A stretch of 17,901 nt of DNA from Candidatus Woesearchaeota archaeon. Lineage in GTDB: Archaea > Nanobdellota > Nanobdellia > UBA10117 > WJKY01. Shown piece by piece: positions 1 through 6,326 of this stretch. How positions within the stretch are numbered: the first letter of the stretch is position 1; the number at the start of each line of letters is the position of its first letter. The notes under the pieces were generated by a model that saw only the letters and a program-made list of their open reading frames with translations, was not told the DNA's origin and made no database searches. The position numbers were made by a program, and so were the translations under genes. The stretch is taken from assembly GCA_014728835.1 (NCBI GenBank), contig WJKY01000016.1:1-17901 (forward strand), written 5' to 3'.

Positions 1-2
1 CT

Positions 3-770
3 AATGTGCCTTATCTTGTTCTTTTAGCTCCTGAAAACAAAGAAAGCAGAATAAATGTATTAGAACATAATATTGATACTTTTAGAGATCATTTAGATAA
101 ATGGATTTTTGCTCATGAAGAACTTAAAAACGCTATTACAGACTCAAATACAAATAAAATTAGTCAATATTTCCAGCAAGAGCTTAGTGGATTTTCAAAT
201 GAAGAATTAGAACAAGAAGAAAAATATTTGCGTAAAACAATTGATTTGAATATAAAGCAAGAAAAAGCTTCTAATGTAAAAAATGGAAAGTCAAAAATAA
301 TTACAAAATATTTCTTAACAGGCTCAGCTGTTGATGATTATTCACAAACTGAAAAAGAAGAGCTTGCAGATCTTTTTATCCAAGGAATGGATATTTTTGA
401 TAAAAAATCATCTGAAAAAACTAAAGAATTTTTAGATTATTGTAAAAATACAGAAAACAAAACAGACAACTTATTTTATGATTTTATGAAAGCTTCATAT
501 ATTCGCATGCAAAACCATCTTAGTGATATACAAACAAAAGGCAATCTGTTAACTACTGTACGAAATGAATTTAAAAAAATGTGTGATGATGATTTTGATC
601 CAAAGTCAATTGTATATCAACCAAAAAATAAAACATTCATACTCTATTCAGAGAACAATAATAAAGAATTAATTGTACCAGAAGAAGTTAGAGAATTATT
701 TGATTTTACATACCAGTTAAGCCAATCAAATAAATATCAAGCATTACCTGGTACAAAAAAGAGAGGTTAA
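3..770 (+). CDS. Uncharacterised helical cytoplasmic protein, 5'-truncated by the window edge
   Basis: The reading frame is open to the left edge, so the true start probably lies outside the window; a GTG at position 6 is the first possible start inside it. About 255 residues are visible, rich in Lys, Glu and Asn, with long amphipathic helical stretches, no signal peptide, no membrane segment and no motif I recognise. It ends in Lys-Lys-Arg-Gly because the Shine-Dalgarno of the next gene (GAGAGG, 761-766) is embedded in its last codons. The next ATG follows its stop after 4 nt, so it is the first visible gene of a four-gene operon that continues with one more soluble protein, a membrane protein and a secreted PKD protein. 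Its role is unknown. The context suggests a cytoplasmic partner of an envelope assembly, which is inference only. Confidence 0.75.
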   Translation, partial: NVPYLVLLAPENKESRINVLEHNIDTFRDHLDKWIFAHEELKNAITDSNTNKISQYFQQELSGFSNEELEQEEKYLRKTIDLNIKQEKASNVKNGKSKIITKYFLTGSAVDDYSQTEKEELADLFIQGMDIFDKKSSEKTKEFLDYCKNTENKTDNLFYDFMKASYIRMQNHLSDIQTKGNLLTTVRNEFKKMCDDDFDPKSIVYQPKNKTFILYSENNNKELIVPEEVRELFDFTYQLSQSNKYQALPGTKKRG

Positions 771-774
771 AAAA

Positions 775-1518
775 ATGGTAGAAAATAAAGAAAATATAGA
801 AACAGAAGAAAAAGATTTAGAAAATTTTATAAAAGATTTAGAATACCTACAAAACTATTTGCTGGATTTTAAAACATCATTAAATACGCACAAAGATGCA
901 TCTATTGCTTTTGCAAAAACAGATTTAGGAAAACTAATAGTACCACATACATACTTTAAATTTCAGCATCCTACAAAAATTAATAGCGTATATAATGGGA
1001 TTATGGATTCACATTTTAAAGTCATAGATGATGCTATAGATACTATTATGATTGAAGACGAAAAAACTATTCCTTCTGTAAATGAATTGGAGTTAAGCAA
1101 ATCTGGAAGAAGAAAAGTAAATACAGAAATAGAAAATTATCCATTAATTAAGGATTATGAAACAGTTATTAACGCTTACAGAAACATAGAAGGCTTATTA
1201 AAAGTAATAGAGGGAGAGGTAACAACTATATATGCTTTAACTAAAGGAGAGACAACTTCATTATCTGAAATTAATACTGAAGAAGAAGATGACAAAATTA
1301 ACGCATATAAACAAGCAACAGAAAAACTTACAACTTTCTTTAAAAAAGAAAATGAAATACAAAATAAAATTAAAGATTTAATTAATTATGCAAATAAAAA
1401 AGCAAATGATTACAAAAAAATGCAAACTTATAACGTTGGAATTGATTATTTCGAAGACGAAACTTTTGCAAAATCTTTTGCAGATTTATATGATAATTTG
1501 CAAGAAAGAGGTGAATAA
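775..1518 (+). CDS. Uncharacterised helical/coiled-coil cytoplasmic protein
   Basis: This 247-residue protein is highly charged and almost entirely helical by composition. It has heptad-like stretches near residues 10-40 and 165-220, and no signal peptide or membrane segment. I recognise no catalytic motif or family. The ATG at 775 is chosen because GAGAGG lies 8 nt upstream, overlapping the end of the previous gene. Its own 3' end carries GAGGTGA at 1508-1514, which serves as the ribosome binding site of the next gene only 2 nt beyond the stop codon. Size, composition and spacing resemble the preceding gene, so the two may act together or be distant paralogues; I could not align them convincingly by eye. 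The function is unknown. Confidence 0.8.
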   Translation: MVENKENIETEEKDLENFIKDLEYLQNYLLDFKTSLNTHKDASIAFAKTDLGKLIVPHTYFKFQHPTKINSVYNGIMDSHFKVIDDAIDTIMIEDEKTIPSVNELELSKSGRRKVNTEIENYPLIKDYETVINAYRNIEGLLKVIEGEVTTIYALTKGETTSLSEINTEEEDDKINAYKQATEKLTTFFKKENEIQNKIKDLINYANKKANDYKKMQTYNVGIDYFEDETFAKSFADLYDNLQERGE

Positions 1519-1520
1519 AA

Positions 1521-2963
1521 ATGGAAGAACATGAAGAAAGTCAAGATATTGAAGCAGGACAAACAAAAGCTCCAGCACCAAAAGTACCAAAAGTTAAATA
1601 TACAACAAATAAAAACACTGAAGGAGAACAAGCCAAGTTAGTACAAAAAAGAACAATTGAGACTGTTGATGGTGTAAATAAAAAAGTTGATGAAAACAAA
1701 AAAGATGCAGATACTAAAAATAGTGAATTAAGACATGAAGTAAAAGAAAATGAGAAAAAACGAAAAAGAGATTATAAAGTTGGTTTAGTTGGAACAGGTA
1801 TTGCAATTCTTGGTACAATAGGCATGTATGCAATATATGATCATTTTAATGAACAAGATGACGATGATGATACAGACGAAGTGTGTTTTGATGGTGGATT
1901 AGAAGACCAAATTGACCATGGTTTAAACAGTTTGTTAATGGAAACAGGCGAACATGCACATGATCTAACTGTTATGGAAATGCAATATGATGTATTGCAT
2001 GAAGATTATCAAGATGCACACCAAAATGCACTTAACGCAAACGCAACAGTGAAAGAAATAGAATCTGATGTTAATGGATTAACAAATGAAGTTAATATTT
2101 ATGTGGAAAAAGCAAGACCAATCTTAAACAAAGACCCATCTGAATTAACAAGCGAAGATATAGATGATCTAAACGTATACAAACAAGTTTTAGAAGATTT
2201 AAAAGATGGTTTAGAAGAACAAACACCTACTATTTTGTCAGATTATTCAGATGCAATGCAAGATGGTGAGACTGCAGTAAAAGAAATGAATTACATTGAA
2301 AACCAAATAAATACTATGAATGAAAAACTAGGTGAAGAAGATCACGCCTCACATGTTGAAAAAGAAGTTAAACATTACCAAACCCAAGAAGGTAATTTAT
2401 GTGAAGAAAGTGAAAGTCTTAACACTAAATTCGCAGATGTTGGAACTGCAAAAGAACAATATGAACAGCAATTAAATAAAACAAAAGAAAAAGTGGGCGG
2501 TTTTGTAGACGAAGATGTTAGTTTTGAACCAGACAAAGATACATTAGAAAATACAATAAATGGATACAAATCAGCAGCTCAACATGCAATTGATAAAATT
2601 GATGAAAAAATAGATGCATATGAACCTACTAGTCCATCTGCAGAAGAAAAAACTTACAACATTAATGAAGGTGAAATTGGTGTTTTCTTAGAAACACAAA
2701 ACGAAATTAGAGATTCTGGTGAATATCCTGATGAGTTTTACATAAATGATGGACAGCAAGCTGACTGGACAGACGGAGATGAAAACAATTATGAATTAGT
2801 TGGAGTTGAATATAAAATATCAGATGATTCAGCAGCTGAAAATGCAACACAAATATACAAACTAAGAACACCAGAAGGAGAAACAACAACAATAGAGCAT
2901 AAAGTATCAAAAGCATATGCTCAAAAAATGGTAAATGAACTATATGGCAAAGAAGGTGAGTAA
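1521..2963 (+). CDS. Single-pass membrane protein with a long external coiled-coil domain
   Basis: The protein has 480 residues. Residues 1-86 are hydrophilic with a Pro/Lys segment near 16-26, ending in a strongly basic patch (residues 79-86). One hydrophobic segment follows at about 87-107. An acidic run (Asp113-Asp117) comes next, then about 370 residues outside. By the positive-inside rule the N-terminus is cytoplasmic and the C-terminal part external, i.e. a signal-anchor topology. The external part is coiled-coil-like from about 150 to 365 and ends in a more mixed, possibly globular, domain (about 375-475). The only two cysteines, Cys122 and Cys294, are external and could form a disulfide. 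It sits between two soluble helical proteins and an exported PKD protein, so it could link the cytoplasmic and surface parts of one apparatus (inference). No family was recognised. Confidence 0.82.
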   Translation: MEEHEESQDIEAGQTKAPAPKVPKVKYTTNKNTEGEQAKLVQKRTIETVDGVNKKVDENKKDADTKNSELRHEVKENEKKRKRDYKVGLVGTGIAILGTIGMYAIYDHFNEQDDDDDTDEVCFDGGLEDQIDHGLNSLLMETGEHAHDLTVMEMQYDVLHEDYQDAHQNALNANATVKEIESDVNGLTNEVNIYVEKARPILNKDPSELTSEDIDDLNVYKQVLEDLKDGLEEQTPTILSDYSDAMQDGETAVKEMNYIENQINTMNEKLGEEDHASHVEKEVKHYQTQEGNLCEESESLNTKFADVGTAKEQYEQQLNKTKEKVGGFVDEDVSFEPDKDTLENTINGYKSAAQHAIDKIDEKIDAYEPTSPSAEEKTYNINEGEIGVFLETQNEIRDSGEYPDEFYINDGQQADWTDGDENNYELVGVEYKISDDSAAENATQIYKLRTPEGETTTIEHKVSKAYAQKMVNELYGKEGE

Positions 2964-2965
2964 AA

Positions 2966-4513
2966 ATGAAAATAAATAAAAATATAGGAAAAATACTGTT
3001 CGCTGTATGTACTTTTTTAATTTTAGTGGGCAGTGTATTACCATTGGCAGCAGCAACAGGTGATGATCCTTACATTAAAATTACTGCACCTGAAACTGCA
3101 GATGCTAATGAAGAATTTGAAATTACAGTGGAAGCTAGAGGCACAGACGGAATAATGCTTATAGCACTAAAGCATGATGGATACTGGGACACAGTATACA
3201 ATCCTGCAAAAACAGAAGAATTTGAATACACATGGACTTTAGTAGAAGAAGAAGCAGGCAATGTTCACTACAGTGCCAAAGCTTTAGATGAAAATGAAAA
3301 CGCTGTGTTAGATGGTGTTGACGTTGAAATACTGGAAAACGAAGTACCAGAAATAACTAAGGTAGATGCTACTCCTTTAGAGGGAGATGCACCACTTACA
3401 GTTAGATTTGCTGCAGCTGCAAAAGGCGGCGATGCGCCAGTAGCATATAAATGGGATTTTGGCGATGGCGAATCTGCAACAATTGGAAATCCAGTACACA
3501 CATATCAAGAAGCAGGTGAATATGAAGCAAGATTCATCGTAACAGATGCAGACGGCGATATAGACACTGAATCTATAAACATCGTCGTAAACGGCGAAGC
3601 TGACGAAAGTGAAGACGAAGGCGAAACAAACGAAGGTATGAGTATTGACCTAAAGATTAACCCAGATGATGAAGTAAAACCAGGCCAAGAAGTTGAATTT
3701 GAAGTTGAAGTTGAAAACAAATTAGGCTATGATGTAGAAGATGTTGTAGTTACTGCAACAATATTTGACATCGATGATGGCGATGAGTTAGAAGAAGAAA
3801 CAGAAGAATTTGACTTAGATGGCGAAGATAAAAGCGAAGAAGAAACAAAAACATTGGTTTTAACAATCCCATACGATGCAGACGAAGATGACTATGATGT
3901 AGAAATTAAAGTTGAATGGGAAGCAGACGAAGATGGTTACAATGTTTATGAAGACACAATTGAAGTTGAAAAAGACAAACACGATGTTGTAGTCTTAAGC
4001 ACTTATTTGAGCTCAGAAACAGTTGCTCCAGGCGCAACAGCAGATGCTGCTGTTGAAATAGCTAACATTGGTAAAAACGATGAAAATGTTAGAATTAAGA
4101 TTCAGTCAACTGATCTTAATATTGAAGAGTGGAGCGCAGAATTTGAGTTAGAAGAAGGTGACACAGCTGTACAGTATATACCATTTAAAGTGCCAGAAAA
4201 TATAGCAGCTAGTAAATATTTTGTAAACTCTGTAGTTTATTTTGATGATGGTGCTGAATTTAATTCAGATTCAGTTACTATAACAATTGAAGGTGCTACA
4301 GATGAAGCTACTGGTGCTGTAAGCTTGACACCTGTTGTAGCAACAACTACAAGCCAAGACACAGGTGAAGATGTATCTGATGATACATTTGCAACAGGCG
4401 CACTAATAATTGGTATCTTAGTATTGTTAGCAGCTATTGCAGCAATTGTTAAACACGGATTACCAACTAGAAAAACAGAGATTATAAAGTCAAAAGGTAG
4501 AAAGAGAAAATAA
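2966..4513 (+). CDS. Exported PKD/Ig-like surface protein with C-terminal membrane anchor
   Basis: The 515-residue protein has an N-terminal signal peptide (about 1-30, ending in an Ala-rich cleavage region). An Ig-like segment follows (about 35-122), then a PKD domain (about 128-209) with the diagnostic Trp-Asp-Phe-Gly-Asp-Gly motif at 163-168 and the His-Thr-Tyr...Gly-Glu-Tyr strand at 178-186. Two CARDB/COG1361-like beta domains come next (about 228-335 and 338-443), with a membrane segment at about 476-495 and a basic 20-residue tail inside. It is very acidic. PKD and related beta domains are known in archaeal surface layers and adhesins, so a structural or binding role on the cell surface is likely, but the ligand cannot be read. 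The ATG has AAGGTGAG 5 nt upstream, merged with the previous stop. The two CARDB-like domains resemble the first two domains of the protein at 4918. Confidence 0.88.
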   Translation: MKINKNIGKILFAVCTFLILVGSVLPLAAATGDDPYIKITAPETADANEEFEITVEARGTDGIMLIALKHDGYWDTVYNPAKTEEFEYTWTLVEEEAGNVHYSAKALDENENAVLDGVDVEILENEVPEITKVDATPLEGDAPLTVRFAAAAKGGDAPVAYKWDFGDGESATIGNPVHTYQEAGEYEARFIVTDADGDIDTESINIVVNGEADESEDEGETNEGMSIDLKINPDDEVKPGQEVEFEVEVENKLGYDVEDVVVTATIFDIDDGDELEEETEEFDLDGEDKSEEETKTLVLTIPYDADEDDYDVEIKVEWEADEDGYNVYEDTIEVEKDKHDVVVLSTYLSSETVAPGATADAAVEIANIGKNDENVRIKIQSTDLNIEEWSAEFELEEGDTAVQYIPFKVPENIAASKYFVNSVVYFDDGAEFNSDSVTITIEGATDEATGAVSLTPVVATTTSQDTGEDVSDDTFATGALIIGILVLLAAIAAIVKHGLPTRKTEIIKSKGRKRK

Positions 4514-4545
4514 TTTCTCTTTTCTTTTAATTTTTCTATTTTTTA
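4501..4545 (+). terminator. Hairpin plus T-tract terminator with stop codon in the loop
   Basis: A perfect 9-bp inverted repeat (4501-4509 with 4514-4522) has the loop ATAA, which contains the stop codon of the PKD gene (4511-4513). It is followed by T-rich sequence to about 4552. The form resembles a bacterial intrinsic terminator; whether the stem or only the T-tract terminates is not known. Confidence 0.65.
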
Positions 4546-4558
4546 AATTTAAATAACA

Positions 4559-4567
4559 TTTAAAAAG
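4559..4567 (+). promoter_or_regulatory. TATA-box candidate for the 4591-4803 RNA
   Basis: TTTAAAAAG at 4559-4567 is centred about 27-28 nt before the first G of the 4591-4803 structure. That matches the archaeal TATA-to-start distance and implies transcription from about 4590. The local sequence is AT-rich, so this is suggestive rather than decisive. Confidence 0.5.
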
Positions 4568-4590
4568 AGTAATTCTACTATTTTATCTAA

Positions 4591-4803
4591 GGGGTCATAG
4601 CATAATCAGGCATTGCGGTCGGTTCCAGACCGATTGGTCAGGGTTCAAAGGTCTGCCGCTGCAGACGTCAGCGAGCGCATATTCGCTTAACGCGAAATGC
4701 ACTGAAAGACACTTGCTACAACGGCGGAACCAAGCAAATCTTTGATTTGCTGGGCCATCCAAATTTAGTTTGGGTTGGCATTACTGAAAGTCCCTGTGAC
4801 CCC
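4591..4803 (+). ncRNA. Candidate structured noncoding RNA, family not recognised
   Basis: This GC-rich island of 213 nt lies inside a 404-nt gap with no gene. Its ends pair over 10 bp with one U-G (4591-4600 with 4794-4803). Inside are hairpins at 4616-4632 (5 bp), 4651-4666 (6 bp, loop CGCT), 4677-4700 (9 bp with one bulged A), 4733-4751 (8 bp, loop TTT) and 4754-4779 (9-10 bp). The 7-nt loop of the first hairpin contains GGTTCC (4621-4626), complementary to GGAACC at 4726-4731, a possible pseudoknot. ACTGAAAG occurs twice in presumed single strands (4701-4708, 4783-4790). A TATA box is well placed upstream and T-rich sequence follows. I looked for and did not find SRP RNA helix 8, the RNase P core motifs, or a tRNA or 5S rRNA pattern. 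A non-autonomous mobile element with terminal inverted repeats is the main alternative. The rest of the gap holds only the two flanking promoters and the upstream terminator. Confidence 0.6.
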
Positions 4804-4849
4804 ATATTTACAATTACTTTTAAAAATCATACACAAGCTTAACGAAACA

Positions 4850-4857
4850 TTTATATA
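4850..4857 (+). promoter_or_regulatory. Promoter of the surface-protein gene at 4918
   Basis: TTTATATA at 4850-4857 is preceded by CGAAACA, which resembles a BRE and also precedes the EF-2 TATA box. A start near 4880 would give a leader of about 38 nt. The Shine-Dalgarno GAGGTG at 4904-4909 lies 8 nt before the ATG. Confidence 0.65.
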
Positions 4858-4917
4858 GGTGTCGCCACTTGTAAGTATTAAATATTATAGCTATAATAAC
4901 ACAGAGGTGCTTAAAAA

Positions 4918-6168
4918 ATGGCAAACAACGCGTTGAAAAAAATAACAATTGGACTTTTTAGTCTATTATTAGTTTTTGGACTTTTTGGAGCTGCAAGTGC
5001 ATTAGAGTTAGATGCTAATGAACCTGCACTATTTGTTATTGACGATGTAAACTATGATGATCCTTATGCACCAGGTGAAACAATCCCTGTTGAGATTGAA
5101 TTAGAAAACCTGGCTGATAAAGATACAGGTGATGATATTGAAGATATCACAGTTGAAGTTTGGATCGAAGATGACATGGGCGAAGAAATTACTGACAAAG
5201 TAGAATATAAAATTAAACAAATAACACAAGATGATTATGCAGAATTTACTGTAGATGTTCCAGTACCAATTGATGCTGTTACAGATGAAGATTATACGTT
5301 ACATGTTACAGCTGAAGGTGAATGGGAAGAAACAGGAAATGATGTTAGTGATTCTTGGACTGATAAATTAGAAATAGAGCAACCAGAACATGGTTTATAT
5401 GTTGAAGATGTAAGATTAAGCAGAGAAAAAGCCTTCAGCGGTGAAACAGTTGATGTTGCTGTAGAAGTTGCAAATATTGGTGAAGAAGACGAATCAAACG
5501 TTAAAGTTAAAGTAGAAATACCTGAAATTGGTGCTACTAAAACAATATCTTTGTTAAACACAATTGGATCTGGATATGATTATACAACATATCTGACTTT
5601 AGACATACCTGAAGCTGACTCTGGTGTATACACACTAGAAGTTAAAGTTTACAATGAAGATGCTGGAGATGTTTATGAACAAGATATTGTAGTTGAAGAA
5701 GCTGAAGTTATTGAAGAGGAAACAGTAACTGAAACACCAACAACTACAAGTTCAATAACACAAACAATCTCTGTTGGTCAAGGTAGTGTTTTCAGTATTC
5801 AGGTAAGCAATAATTTAAACATAGCCAAAACTTACGAGTTTGATGTTGGTGGAGTAGCTGATTGGGCAACTGCAAGAGTAGACCCTGCTAGAATGATAAT
5901 TGGTCCAGGTGACTCAGCAAAAATTTACGTTTATGTAAATCCAACAGAAGCTGGTGAGCATACTTTTACTTTGTTTGTAAAAGAAAATGGTGCTGTTATT
6001 GCAGCTAACCAAATGAATGTAAATGTAGCTGATGGATTTGTAGACACAGGAGAATCTTCAGACATGCAAACTGTTTTCGGGTTCCTGATTTTAGTGTTTA
6101 CAATACTAATTGCAGGTTACATATACAAACATAGAGAAAGCGAAAAAGGCAAACAAGTCTACTATTAA
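4918..6168 (+). CDS. Exported Ig-like (COG1361/NEW3-type) surface protein with C-terminal membrane anchor
   Basis: The 416-residue protein starts with a signal peptide (about 1-28, cleavage likely after Ala-Ser-Ala). Three beta domains follow: about 34-155, 157-260 and, after a Thr/Ser-rich linker (270-284), 285-372. A membrane segment at about 384-403 and a short charged tail come last. The third domain carries the Asp-Trp-Ala-Thr signature (315-318) followed by a Pro-Gly-Asp turn and a Tyr-Val-Tyr-Val strand, as in the repeats of the next gene. The first two domains share layout and short motifs with the C-terminal half of the PKD protein at 2966 (for example the Val-Glu-Val/Ile-Ala-Asn-Ile-Gly strand), pointing to an old duplication. 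It probably forms part of the cell envelope or a surface layer, with the domains outside. The ATG at 4918 is supported by GAGGTG 8 nt upstream. The ligand and assembly are unknown. Confidence 0.87.
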   Translation: MANNALKKITIGLFSLLLVFGLFGAASALELDANEPALFVIDDVNYDDPYAPGETIPVEIELENLADKDTGDDIEDITVEVWIEDDMGEEITDKVEYKIKQITQDDYAEFTVDVPVPIDAVTDEDYTLHVTAEGEWEETGNDVSDSWTDKLEIEQPEHGLYVEDVRLSREKAFSGETVDVAVEVANIGEEDESNVKVKVEIPEIGATKTISLLNTIGSGYDYTTYLTLDIPEADSGVYTLEVKVYNEDAGDVYEQDIVVEEAEVIEEETVTETPTTTSSITQTISVGQGSVFSIQVSNNLNIAKTYEFDVGGVADWATARVDPARMIIGPGDSAKIYVYVNPTEAGEHTFTLFVKENGAVIAANQMNVNVADGFVDTGESSDMQTVFGFLILVFTILIAGYIYKHRESEKGKQVYY

Positions 6169-6172
6169 TTAA

Positions 6173-6212
6173 GTATTGGGTAAAACCAGTACACTGTTTC
6201 TTTATTTTTTTT
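6173..6212 (+). terminator. Hairpin plus T-tract terminator
   Basis: A 7-bp stem with one U-G pair (6173-6179 with 6186-6192, loop 6180-6185) starts 5 nt after the stop codon. T-rich sequence follows to about 6210. Confidence 0.6.
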
Positions 6213-6265
6213 AAACAAGACACTTAAACCCTAATAATTCTAATATATACGTTAACATACAAACC

Positions 6266-6275
6266 TTTATATTTA
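6266..6275 (+). promoter_or_regulatory. Promoter of the Ig-repeat gene at 6327
   Basis: TTTATATTTA at 6266-6275 follows AAACC, a BRE-like element also seen before EF-1A. A start near 6296 is expected. The Shine-Dalgarno GGAGGTG at 6316-6322 lies 4 nt before the chosen ATG. Confidence 0.6.
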
Positions 6276-6326
6276 GATTTGTCAAAATTAAGTAATAACT
6301 ACTCGTATATACTTAGGAGGTGTGAG

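Noticed and set aside
4636..4656. tRNA T-arm (GGGTTCAAA)
   Set aside because: The flanking bases do not form a proper 5-bp T stem, and no matching acceptor or anticodon arm is present.
4591..4803. SRP RNA or RNase P RNA
   Set aside because: The segment lacks the SRP helix 8 core (GGAAG...AGCAG) and the RNase P pairs of conserved regions (GAGGAAAGTCC near the 5' end, ACAGNRA near the 3' end). CGGAACCAAGCA and GAAAGTCC are only partial look-alikes in the wrong places.
6279..6326. Upstream TTG start for the Ig-repeat gene
   Set aside because: It would add 16 polar residues before a good signal peptide, and the strong Shine-Dalgarno at 6316-6322 points to the ATG at 6327.
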